NCBI GenBank assembly: GCA_033239005.1
Contig: BSQZ01000011.1
Coordinates: forward strand, 1,252,501 to 1,316,500
Reading direction: 5' to 3'
Origin: Lamellibrachia satsuma
Lineage: Eukaryota; Annelida; Polychaeta; Sabellida; Siboglinidae
DNA length: 64,000 bases
A program made the position numbers and the translations under genes. The notes under the pieces were generated by a model that searched no databases, was not told the DNA's origin, and was given only the letters and a program-made list of their open reading frames with translations. Shown in pieces: positions 47,001 through 56,500 of this stretch (its first letter is position 1; each line of letters begins with the position of its first letter).

Positions 47001-47329
47001 TAACTCCTGAAACAACAGCGCTGTTCGACTGTGCAAAGTTTGCTCAGATGAAACAGGGCGCGATATTTGTGAACGTCAGTCGTGGTGCAGTGGTTGTGCA
47101 GGAAGATCTGGTCGATGTGCTGAAGAATGGTGTGATACGGGCAGCTGGGCTTGATGTAACCACACCCGAACCTCTTCCCACTGATTCCCCCCTCTTAACC
47201 CTCCCCAACTGTGTTGTGATTCCTCACATTGGGAGTGCAGAAGAGAAGACGAGGGGAGTGATGGCTGCTATGACAGCAAGGAATATCCTAGCTGTCTTCA
47301 ACAACCAGGCCTTGCCGGCACAGGTTTAG
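40773..47329 (+). CDS. GRHPR: Glyoxylate reductase/hydroxypyruvate reductase, copy A
   Basis: Three exons (40773-41088, 43969-44139, 46737-47329) join in phase 1 and phase 1 to encode 359 residues, or 324 if translation starts at the ATG at 40878. The enzyme reduces glyoxylate to glycolate and hydroxypyruvate to D-glycerate with NAD(P)H. Family marks: [30 protein letters not shown]; the dinucleotide-binding GLGRIG (194-199 of the long form); and the catalytic Arg in VNVSRG, Glu in TTPEPLP and His in IPHIGSA. The short form matches the usual length (about 328). The 35-residue extension is rich in Arg and Ser without acidic residues, like a mitochondrial presequence. No C-terminal peroxisomal signal (ends PAQV). 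The duplicate B lies 12.5 kb downstream. The poly(A) signal is at 47399. Confidence 0.93.
41861..42904. mobile_element. hAT-like non-autonomous DNA transposon with 8-bp target duplication
   Basis: The 1044-bp element starts CAGGACTGGGTCCAATTA and ends TAATTGGACCCAGCCCTG. It is flanked on both sides by GGTGCCAC. Copy B has the unoccupied site GGCGCCAC at 56018-56025 in otherwise matching sequence. An 8-bp duplication with CAG-GG ends fits hAT. Both ends run into TGTAATTGTAATTGAT repeats. The interior lacks a transposase, so it is non-autonomous. Confidence 0.88.
43490..43760 (-). mobile_element. Old LINE C-terminal remnant plus 18-bp repeat, shared by both blocks
   Basis: Minus-strand DEERLTKRTWTTEECGRERL and a following RDSVKR segment match the tail of endonuclease-reverse transcriptases. 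Overlapping it at 43672-43745 are about four CCCCACTACCTTCATCCT units. The homologous pair in block B is at 56575-56935. Confidence 0.65.
43969..44139 (+). CDS. GRHPR: GRHPR-A exon 2
   Basis: 57 codons: [20 protein letters not shown] to ATSRRIVE. Acceptor CACAACCAG, donor GTATGA, phase 1 at both ends. Confidence 0.92.
44140..46736 (+). other. GRHPR-A intron 2
   Basis: Aligns along its length with intron 2 of copy B. No separate gene was recognised. Carries the 25-bp minisatellite. Confidence 0.8.
45608..45765. repeat. 25-bp minisatellite with palindromic core, six copies
   Basis: Unit CAACGTTGTTGGACAGCAAG followed by ACCAA. The unit contains the palindrome CAACGTTG. Copy B has only an unexpanded GCAACAGCTGTTGCTC region at about 59024-59060. 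Confidence 0.95.
46737..47329 (+). CDS. GRHPR: GRHPR-A exon 3, cofactor-binding and catalytic part
   Basis: Acceptor TGTTCTCAG. A single 593-bp exon holds [16 protein letters not shown], the Rossmann GLGRIG, and the catalytic Arg, Glu and His blocks, ending NNQALPAQV and TAG. Confidence 0.93.
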
Positions 47330-47398
47330 GCAACTGGGTGGATTCTATATGCTTCCTGGTGAGACTGAGGGGCATAGACCAAGAAAAGATGCACATAG

Positions 47399-47404
47399 AA
47401 TAAA
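47399..47404 (+). terminator. GRHPR-A poly(A) signal AATAAA
   Basis: AATAAA 70 bases after the stop codon. The same motif is at 60591-60596 in copy B, in conserved context CACATAGAATAAACCCC. Confidence 0.6.
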
Positions 47405-47693
47405 CCCCTGGTGGTCATAGTGTTGAGAGTAGGTTAATGCCTGGCTGGGAGATGGTGACCTGCAAATTAACAGCCTATGGGGCCCGAGCCCATAAAGTGT
47501 AGGTGAATGGCACGCCTAGTCATTATTATTGATTTATTTTTTGTTTTATTTGTTTAATTTTTTTCGTTCTTTTGTTGTATATATTTTTATTGATCCATCC
47601 TTGTTTTTATCTCGCTTTTAGTGCAATGTTGCTAAGCTTGTGCTTTGTGCCACTTTTCATCTTTTGATGGTATTACCAGGCCCCTGAACTTCA

Positions 47694-47764
<71 letters not shown>

Positions 47765-48540
47765 GTCTGTACTTTATTGTTATTATGTGATTATAGATTG
47801 AGTAACATACTCAGTAGACGGAGAGTTGGGACATGAGTGCAGGCTGTTCTGTTGCCCTCTGGAGCTGTACACATGAATTACCATTTCTTTTAGTGACATT
47901 GGAGAGGAAACTACTATTATGCCCACAGTGTTCTTGTTAAAATGCCACACCATTACCATATACTGGTAATAATGACTAACTGATGCAAATGATTTTGCTT
48001 GCTTGAGCATAACGTGTTTTTATAATCCAGCCAAAGTGAAGGATGAAATATTACATTTTAAAGATTTCTTTTTATTTTCATGCATTCTTGATAATGTAAC
48101 TTTCTTCTTAACATGGAATGTAATTATCTTCTATTTATGAATATTTAAATTAAAAATGTTGATTTTGTACACGCATTTATGTAAATATAAATATTTTCAT
48201 CGAAAGGTGGGTGCTTTATTAGGGCATGTTTTTCTATTACATAACGTATGTCGCGAGCCATAACCTGACCAGTGTTGCTATGTCTGTCTAAGTTCATGCA
48301 GTATGACTTCTATGATATTAAATTTATCTTGAATCACACTGGACTGCAAATCTGTGCCAGATTATTTATTGTTTTTTTTTTACCTCTGCTTGCTTGTATA
48401 TAGTAATACACATTTACATCAACATGTTTTTATAATAGCAGGTTGCATGTCGAGTTGACGAGTATATGTATTTCATTAGTGTCAAGTTGGCCCAATCGAA
48501 TATATAACCCAGAGTGTTAACAGCTTTGAACTTGCCATCA
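47405..48540. other. 3' flank of GRHPR-A
   Basis: Aligns in part with 60600-61700. Contains a TA microsatellite at about 47695-47762 absent from block B. No gene recognised. Confidence 0.5.
47695..47762. repeat. TA dinucleotide microsatellite
   Basis: About 34 TA units; block B has no such tract at the matching place. Confidence 0.95.
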
Positions 48541-48630
48541 GTCACAATGAAAAGTACACGTTGAATCCGTGCGATGATGTGTGCGACAAATGGTCGTGCC
48601 ACAGCATGGAGTCTGGGTAATCGAGGCTAG
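48541..48630 (+). repeat. Dispersed ~90-bp repeat, copy 2
   Basis: GTCACAATGAAAAGT, GATGTGTGCGACAAATGG and GGGTAATCGAGGCTAG match the copies at 62625 and 49341. It lies exactly where homology between blocks A and B ends. Confidence 0.7.
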
Positions 48631-48664
48631 TTTTTGCCATGTCCCATCTGTGTGCCTTAAACAG

Positions 48665-48854
48665 TGGCAGCACGGGGTCAGGCCTAGATTTGCGGTGTAT
48701 TTCCTTTGCCACAAGTTTTCACTGTCGCATATCGTGTTTAGGGAAATGAGTAGCACGTGACACAGGTGTATGCAACCCAACGGGTGCCCAGGAGGGCTTA
48801 GGTATACTGAAAGAGCACTGCGACTACCTGACAGCTCAGTGGGACAACCAACTA
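48665..48854 (+). pseudogene. GRHPR copy D, 5' part of broken exon 1
   Basis: Keeps GGTGTATTTCCTTTGCC, the internal ATG-AGT-AGC, then a stop (TGA) four codons later, and nearly exact AGGTATACTGAAAGAGCACT. Shares GACAGCTCAGTGGGAC with copy C. It is cut at CCAACTA by a LINE fragment, and the next exon bases reappear at 49316. Confidence 0.8.
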
Positions 48855-49315
48855 TTGTTCCAAAATTATTCCAGAACCAAGAGACCTTAGTTATGAAGAA
48901 TGCCTGAAAGAATATGGTTTAACAACTCTAGAGTCAGTAGAGACAAGGAGGTTAAGAGGAGATCAGATTGAAGTTTAAGATATTGGATGGGTATGAAAGT
49001 ATTGATATAAATATGTTTTTCTCACTCAAGAAAGATACTAGAACATGGACATGAGGTAAACTTAGTAAAGGACAAGTGTAGATTGGATATCAGGAAGTAC
49101 TCGTTCTCTCAAAGAGGACAATAAATTAATGGAACAAATTGTCTACGGATTGTGTAACTGCTAGCAGCGTGAATATGTTTAAAAACAAGGTTGACACATA
49201 TCTCAGGAGGGCGGGTTACATGTAGATGAACATTGTTGGACTCTCGATAAGCCAATGGCTTCCTTGTCCACTTGCCATCTGGGGCTTTCGCTTGGCAAAT
49301 CTTGTTAAATCATTT
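48855..49315 (+). mobile_element. 5'-truncated LINE inserted in GRHPR copy D
   Basis: Encodes the C-terminal tail of a CR1/Jockey-like ORF2 with frame breaks: EPRDLSYEECLKEYGLTTLE, TRRLRGDQIEV, KCRLDIRKYSFSQR, SSVNMFKNKVDTYLRRAGYM and stop. A 3' UTR with CTCTCGATAAGCCAATGGCT follows. The same 3' end occurs at 17400-17582. The 5' truncation is typical of target-primed reverse transcription. Confidence 0.8.
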
Positions 49316-49341
49316 GTCAGCCGACACCCAGGGACGAGCAT
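49316..49341 (+). pseudogene. GRHPR copy D, short 3' part of exon 1
   Basis: GTCAGCCGACACCCAGGGAC and GAGCATGA match the exon region that codes for the RDELMK block in the intact copies. It is cut off by the dispersed repeat. Confidence 0.6.
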
Positions 49342-49396
49342 GATGTGTGCGACAAACGGTGACGCCACATCGCGGAGCCTGGATAATCGAGGCTAG
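49341..49396 (+). repeat. Dispersed repeat, copy 3 (3' half)
   Basis: GATGTGTGCGACAAACGG to GGATAATCGAGGCTAG. Only the right half is present. It stands between GRHPR copy D and the truncated Gypsy LTR. Confidence 0.7.
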
Positions 49397-49479
49397 CTAT
49401 TTATTGGCTAATAAAAATTACATCCGTCGATAGTACACAGATGATCGCTAGGGGTCACCATATAACTCAATATGTCACA
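49396..49479 (-). repeat. Truncated 3' LTR of the Gypsy element
   Basis: 84 bp matching the U3-side half of the 5' LTR (TGACATATTGA, GATCATC, TTTTTATTAGCCAAT). The outer half is replaced by the dispersed repeat. Confidence 0.85.
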
Positions 49480-49783
49480 CCTCCTTTTATTAAAATAGAA
49501 GATAAACTGCAAAACTAAGTATAGGCTAGGCTTATTATAAGACAGCATTTTAAATGCCAAAGTCAAATATGGGCATAAACACTACTGCAAGACAAACTTA
49601 TTATCTGTAACTACTAAGTCCAAATTCTGATCAATAACATTGTTCAAGAATTTATTTAACGCCCATCTCAAAGTCCTGCTGCCACAGTAGCTTTGACTTC
49701 AAGCGGGAGCCTTGGCTGGGTTAGAGAATGAGAAAGTTCGCTTACTAGCCCGCGACGAGTGGTTGGGGTACCGGGCTCGGCAG

Positions 49784-51519
49784 CTAGTGGTGATCGCACG
49801 ATAGCAGGACTGTCCGTTGAACTGTCGATCGCTTTTGACGCGATTGTCGTCGTCTCAGTGTTGATCTGCCGTCGGTAACCACGGCTGGTTTAAGTGTGTT
49901 CGATGTACTCGGCATGTTGTCTCTCAGTTGCCGACTCATTAACAGTAGAGCAGGCGAGTACGGCGCTCCTGTGATTGGAGTGTTCCGGTATTGTAGGAGA
50001 GACACCCAGAAGTCGCGTCCTTCCTCGTGCGCTTTGCGCATGCACGATTTTATGATGGCCACAAAATTTTCGCTCTGGCTGTTGGACTGCGCGTACCTCG
50101 GACTGCTGTATATGTATAATCAATTCTACGGTGGCTCCTATGCCAGCGACTGCTAGCAGTCTTAATAGGAGTCTCCAACAATAAACTATTTCTGATTTCT
50201 GCTGACGATCTCGAATCACATCTCAGTAGCAAAGCCCGCCATCACGTGACTCAGGAACGGCATGTTGTCACATATCATCGTTTTTGGTATTCCGTGTCGT
50301 GCGAAGATTTGCCTTAGTACAGAGATGACGCCATTTGCAGTTTTGCAGGTGAGTTACTCTACTTCTGGAAATGTTGAGAAGTAATCAACGACTACCAAGT
50401 AATCGTGGTACTTGAACGAGAAAATATCTGCGCCGACTTTTGCCCAAGGTCGATCGGGTATCTCATGAGGGATCATCGGTTGTTTGTTGCTCTGCCTCCT
50501 GAATATTGCAAAAAAAAAATAGCATACTGGGCTACTGTTTCCTCGATGTCAGCAGACATGTTGTGCCAGTACATGATCTCACGAGTTCTGGCGCGACACT
50601 TTTCTATGCCCAAGTGACCTTCGTGTAACCTTGACAACATCTCGCCTCTCGTTGGGCACTACAAGTTTCTCACCAGCGAAGAGCAAATCATCCTCACAGT
50701 GGATCTCATCTAGGATTCCCCAATATGCATGTAGTTGTGGAGACGCGTTGTCTTTGTATTTCGGCCAGCCATGCGTGACGTATCGCCTGATCGTTCAGTG
50801 ACGCATCCTTCAGTGCTTGAAGCTTCTGTGGCGTAGCAGGGAAGTACTTAGAAACAGAGTGTATTCTCATCTCCATGTTGTGCTCTGGCTGCGAGTCTGT
50901 TGACAAGAATGCATATGACAGGATGTCTACATTTTAGACCCTTGTAGTATCGAATAGACAGTTTGTACCGCAGCAGTCAGATTAGCATCAATTGAAGACG
51001 CGGTGACCCAATGTGTAGCGGCTTTCTCGTGGCACCCTTCTTGGAGGGTCGATGACAGGCCTCGCTCCTGGGTTCAATTCGATGTGGTATTTGCCAGTGT
51101 AGCAGCTAAGACCAGAGAATACGTCTTTGTATTCGTTCTCGAGCGTGTCCATCGTGATTGCTGGCTCGGTTGCCTCGACTACGTCTATTTGTTGGACTCG
51201 ATCACCTTGTGACGTCACGAGATTATCGCCCGGCTGCACCAGATCAAGAGCCACGCTGACCTCCTATAATCGGCACGCACTTCTCTCTGGTGACATACAG
51301 CTCGGCAGTGATGCGTTTGTCACCAACTTGATATGTCACTTCAGCAACACCGTCATGTTCGACTACTCCACCGCCAAGTGTTTTGAGAACGACAGAGCAG
51401 CAGTTCAGGTTTGGCTTTTCTCGGATGTGCTTCCATGTTTTCATTGGCATCGTGTTTGTCTCTGCACCCGTGTCCACCTTCATCTTTATGCGCGAATTAC
51501 ACACATTGACGAGTACCAT
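49784..51519 (-). pseudogene. Gypsy pol remnant (protease, RT start, integrase)
   Basis: Right to left: protease with KVDTGAETNTMPMKTW (51244-51519); RT N-terminus EYKDVFSGLSCYTGKYHIEL then NPGARPVIDPPRRVP (51000-51150); then a jump with the catalytic fingers and palm and most of RNase H absent; a linker SQPEHNMEMRIHSV (50706-50906); the integrase zinc-binding HEGHLGIEKCRARTREIMYW (about 50570-50640); the core VVVDYFSTFPEVE and IFARHGIPKTMICDN (50290-50400); SSPRYAQSNSQSENFV; and the C-terminal LQYRNTPITGAPYSPALLLM (49900-50000). Multiple stops and frameshifts. Confidence 0.85.
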
Positions 51520-51639
51520 GAAGACGAGGCATCGTGTGGTAACTATTCAACACATTTGACGACCAGGTGAAGGAAGAACTCATCCTCCATGCTGTCTTCG
51601 TCATGACCATGCGGTGTCGTCACAACGTGCATTGATTTA

Positions 51640-52478
51640 GATTTACACACTGCTGAGTAGTGGTTCCGCCCGTTGCACTTGTAACACGTAGCGCCCTACG
51701 CTGGGCACTTGCGCGCTTCGTGTTTGGTTCCGCAGCGTCTGCATAGCTGGTGTTTGTTTGCACTGCTGGCGGCACGGTGGACGTTCTTATATGACGAGTA
51801 TCCTTGGTTGCTACGCTGAGAGAAGGGAATAGACTTTGCATCTTGCTTCACACAACGTCTTTTTAAGTAGTTGACCGCTTTACCTGTGGTTGGTTTTGTG
51901 TTGTGTGTTGACATTGACCTGACCTCATTCTGTGTGACCTCAATACGCAACGCATAGATCACGTGTTTTAGTTAGGGCTAAGTTCTCTTGTCTCAAGAGC
52001 CACTCATTCAGGGCTTTCTCCTAGGGCGCAATAGAAAACAAGATTTTGTCTGGAATCATGTTTTCTTTCTCTGCAAACTCGCATGCATCGGCTAAGTTTT
52101 GTATTGCTTTCAAGTAATCAACAAACGGCTGTTGTTCGGCCCGCCTGTATGTCCAGAACAGGTATCGGCTGAATACAGTTCGTTTTAGGCTTTTGAAGTG
52201 ATCTTCGAACTTTTGCATTACCTGAACGTAGCTCTTGCTGTCTTCGCCGGCAGCCTCATCGAAGGTGAAATAGTTGTATCGTTCGAGTACGTCTGGTCCT
52301 ATCGAAGCCAACAGCATGGCGATTTTGACGTTGTCAACTTTTGCGTCGCTCTCTGTGCGCGTCAGAAACAGGTTAAATCGCTGTTTCCATAAATGCCAAT
52401 TTTCGGCAAAATTGCCTGACAGACTTATACTGTCCGGCGGCCGGAATTCGAGCGACATTTTACGATCTTCCGACACCA
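51640..52478 (-). pseudogene. Gypsy Gag remnant
   Basis: The capsid-like frame starts near the primer site with MSLEFRPPDSISLSGNFAEN and WHLWKQRFNLFL, and continues DHFKSLKRTVFSRYLFWTYR. After a frame break, two zinc knuckles follow: CRRCGTKHEARKC and CYKCNGRNHYSAVC (51650-51720). The start codon just inside the primer site is typical of this group. Confidence 0.85.
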
Positions 52479-52635
52479 TGTAATATGCTGTTATTATTCC
52501 AACATAACAACATGCCTTCGTAGGGGTCACGGCACACACACCTGCTATTTATTGATTGGCTAATAAAAATAAAATTACCTCCGTCATTAGTACACTGATG
52601 ATCGCTAGGGTCACCATATAATTCAATATGTCACA
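52479..52635 (-). repeat. 5' LTR of the Gypsy element
   Basis: 157 bp with TG...CA ends on the minus strand. Abuts the primer-binding site and matches the partial LTR at 49396. Confidence 0.85.
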
Positions 52636-52964
52636 GTATAGTATATTGTTTCAATTATATTAATTATGCACAATTTATAATAAATTTAATTTAAACAAAG
52701 ATTAACATGACCGTACATTTTAAGTCCACCCCATCACATATCCAATTTATCATTTAAACACTTTACGATGCATCTCATAATTTAAATAAATAATGGCAGC
52801 ATCCAATGTGGGTAGGGGAAATATCCACCTGGAGAATCGTGCAGAATTTTTGCAGTTAATAACTAAAATGGAAAGCTAAACTGGTCTACTTTGTCACGTG
52901 GTTCAATCGAACTACAAAGCACATGAATGATATAGCACATTACCACATTGATTACTCTGACTCT

Positions 52965-53111
52965 TCTCCAGGAAGTTGCACTCCTCCATTCTGCTCTATT
53001 TATGACATGCCACTCTACTGTCAACAGTGGAAGCTCAGTATCACATATGATCTGATCACTCCACCTATTCAGTGGCTTTCCTCTCTTCTGCTGTAATCTA
53101 CAAGATAACAT
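52965..53111 (-). mobile_element. C-terminal LINE tail remnant, block B copy
   Basis: RGKPLNRWSDQIICDTELPL and EWHVINRAEWRSATSWRRVR, the counterpart of 40123-40283. Here no larger LINE lies downstream. Confidence 0.7.
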
Positions 53112-53154
53112 GCTATTTAATTCACATGTTTTATACGAGCGCGATGGAACGCAC

Positions 53155-53263
53155 CATTATCGCGCCTATCGCTACCTCTACGACTGAGCGCCATCAGCTA
53201 CATGCTGTCAGCGAATGTTTCCAGTTAAGTAGTCAACATTAGCTCGAGGCAACATCTGCCAAG
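53155..53263 (+). promoter_or_regulatory. GRHPR copy B proximal promoter / 5' UTR
   Basis: Conserved with copy A up to the start codon. One arm of copy A's upstream palindrome is present (TACGAGCGCGATGGAACGCA just upstream); the other arm is missing. Confidence 0.4.
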
Positions 53264-53579
53264 ATGCTCGTTCAGAGGATTGCTACGAGAGCGCCGCTGA
53301 ACGTGTTTAGAACGCCAATTAGCAGTGTATTTCGTTCGCCACGTCTGTCATACATCATCTGTAGAAACATGAGTACCATAGGACGTCCAAAGGTGTATAT
53401 CACCCGACAAGTGCCGCAAGAGAGCGTAGATATACTGAAAGAGCACTGCGACCTTACTCAATGGCACTCGAGTTGTCAGCCGGTTCCCAGGGACGAGCTC
53501 ATGAAGAATATCGCTGGTGTCGATGGTTTGTTCTGCTTGGTGAGCGAAAAAATCGACGATGCTGTTCTCGAAGCTGCAG
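53264..53579 (+). CDS. GRHPR: GRHPR-B exon 1
   Basis: Leader [15 protein letters not shown] onward, then [20 protein letters not shown]. Donor is CTGCAG|GTGTGT. Confidence 0.9.
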
Positions 53580-56500
53580 GTGTGTGTGACAGTGTGTCTG
53601 TCGTTCAAGCATAACTGCAATGGTCAATAGTTTTTTAAAAGCGACACGTTACAGTGGCAGTGCGCGTGCCTTAATAATTAGTTTTTAATTTGGAAAGTTA
53701 ATTACATATAAAAGGGGGCATCTTAATTATAAGAAACAAATAGGCAAAAATTATAAGGAGTGGCCTCATAAATAATAATTGCAATCAAACATGCTGGTTA
53801 CAGTTATGCCTATGCTGTTGTCACTGTTTTTTGAAGGAATACTGTTGAAAACCTGATTCCCATTTATTAAAATGATACAATTTTTCAGCATTATAATCTA
53901 CATTCATTGATTCAACATATGAGTTTATAAAAATGTCTGAAAATATAAAATGTGATTCATGGTTGTGAAAAGCCAGATTTTCAATCAGTCATATCTCAAA
54001 AACTAGAGTTAAGCTTGACGTTTGCACCTTCGGAGAGGGTCAGCCGTCAAAATGTCTAGGCGAGTTGGTCTGAATTCTAAAAAAAATTTTTAAATATGAA
54101 TGTTTGCACACCCCTGCACATATTACATAGATCAAGAGTATACAACCAAGAACATAAACTATAACAAGGTTTCAATATATACTCATAAATTTATTCAAAC
54201 ATTAAAATAAAAAAATACTAAAAAGTACACAAAATACAAAAGAATGCAGAAATCCAAATAAACAGATTCAACTGATGTGACATAGCTAATAAGACACTAC
54301 CAACCATGCTTCGGAGTTCTGATATCCACATAGACATAAATAGAATACCCATTAGTAAAACAAGACCACTGAGCTCTTATCAGTTGACACATGATAAAGT
54401 GATGCAGGCATGGACCAGTGACATGCATGCTGCTGCAAGGCAAGAACCCACTGGAGGCACAGTGTTTATACTGTACAGCACCCAGTCTTCATCATATATC
54501 TATAGATATACAGTACTAATAAGAGATTATTACTACATAGCTATATATACCTAATACCTTATTACGTGCACAATCTATCCATGTACCTTGTACATCAAAT
54601 ATCATAACATATTAACTATAACAGTAGCACCACTAAACATGATCGAAACTGAACTTTCTGAAGTGCTCTATACATGTATTAGCTAATGACTGCAAGTGGT
54701 CAAAATCTCATTAAGCCCTGTTGGACATTCTTCTCTAAGGTTCCAAAAATATTCTTTTCCCATCTTCCAACACATTCCCCAGCTGCTCCATCACAGCCAT
54801 TTCCACCTGCAGATCAAGATCTTTCTCGAATGTTATCTGGCCAACTTGCCCAAGGACATGCCTCATGTAAAGAAATGTGCTCTCTCATTTAAGCTGTCAG
54901 TTGTTTTAGTAGGCAACCTTTCACATGGTTTGTCAAACAAATGCATAGAATGCAATGAATGTAGCAATGTGTACAGAATGAGTTACATGATAGTGGTTCA
55001 TACAACGAAGAAAAGGCAAACAACGACCAAAAAGGGGAGAGCCTCATCAAATGCAGATGACTTAATAAAGAAAAAAAATCTTATTAATGAGCTGACATCT
55101 AGTAGAGTTTAAAAAAAGAGTTACAAATATGCATGCACACACGCACACATTATTTATAAAACTGAATCCTACCCCTATAACATTTTATTTTGCACCCAAT
55201 CAATCTGACTACTGGGAAACACTTAATGTATGCTCCCCCAAGAAAAACAAACGTATCTGTGATATTTCAGAACATTTTCGAAACTGTTGCATTCATTCAC
55301 ATATACACTAACACAGCACAAACATTTGCGACATAAATTACCTGAAAATAACGAGATGTTAGATCCTGTCTTCTGTCGATTCGTACGGCTGTAAGTCATA
55401 CAGGAAATAACCATATTCGTTGTCCCACAACTTTCTCCAGCAAGCCTCCAAAATGTTTGTCTTGAAGAGTTTAACACTAATGCACGATGCTCACTCCAGT
55501 ATGAACAACCCAACTCCCCACACTTATAACACAACTGCTGGGACCACCCTCACCCAAATTATTTATCAGTCTGGTGGCCATGCCCCATTAAGAACAAATG
55601 CCAATGACAAATCTTCAAGTTAATTGGTTCCTGGTGTCATCATCACTGGCTACTAGCTGGATAAGTTTATAATTCTCTGGTAGCCACCTCATCTTCATTG
55701 CTTTTGTTTGCCTTATATTGTACATGTTGATGGTGAGGAGGAAATAAATTAACTTACTTACTCACTTACTTACATATGTTAGACAACTATTTGTAACATG
55801 CTATGTTCACACCATAAACAGTACTATCCTATGTATCATGCAGTGGATGCAACTGTTTCTGCCGTGCAATGAAATGCCGGCCAGTGGTCCACGACCACTT
55901 CACTACAGTGAGCTGGCTTGTTGCTCTTGTTTATAGGGGGATGATTAATGATGTAACTCTATGGATATCCACAATATTAATTTTATTTAGCATTAATCCC
56001 TGTTTCATCCATTAGGTGGCGCCACTACTGCTGGGATTCATTTGTTCCACAAAACATGATGACAACCAAACCACCATCCACTAACATGTAATGCTATGTA
56101 CATTCTTGGACTTTGAGAACTAATGCAACCACGCCTAAGAGTGCAAACCTGGAGAACTGCTTTGTAGTTGTGATAAAAAATGCACCATGCATATCATAAC
56201 ATTGAATTCTTGCATATGCTGAGGCATATGGTACAAAGTTTGGTGATGTTCTACAACAAATATTTATTTAGCTCATTTGGAGGCCACGGTTCAAAATAAC
56301 TTGGTATGACAATTGTTAAACAGCCAAGATGGTATGACATTCTCTAGCCTTATCTGTCTTTTTTCTGCTGATTTTCTCATCTCATAGAGCTCTGGAGATT
56401 TTTTATGTGGCTAGCTGCTAGCATAAAGACATTAATTATATAATAGTAATGGTGATTTAATTCAAATACATTTCTAGCATCTGACCACTTTTGTCGATCT

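Larger units (their letters stand above)
38460..48540 (+). repeat. Duplication block A
   Basis: Collinear with block B (52640-61700) over GRHPR exons, introns and flanks, apart from insertions unique to one side. The left edge is near 38460 (TTTATAATAAATTTTA in both). The right edge is near 48540, where both blocks share GAGTGTTAACA and AAACTTGCCA-like words and then diverge. Confidence 0.8.
49396..52635 (-). mobile_element. K02A2.6-type Gypsy LTR retrotransposon, internally deleted
   Basis: Minus-strand element with 5' LTR 52479-52635 (TGTGACATAT to CATATTACA), a primer-binding site TGGTGTCGGAAGATC abutting it (52464-52478), Gag, protease, the start of reverse transcriptase, integrase, a polypurine tract AAAAGGAGG (49480-49488) and a partial 3' LTR (49396-49479). 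The 3' LTR lacks its terminal half, so no target duplication can be seen. Most of the reverse transcriptase and RNase H is missing near 50940-50990. Confidence 0.9.
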
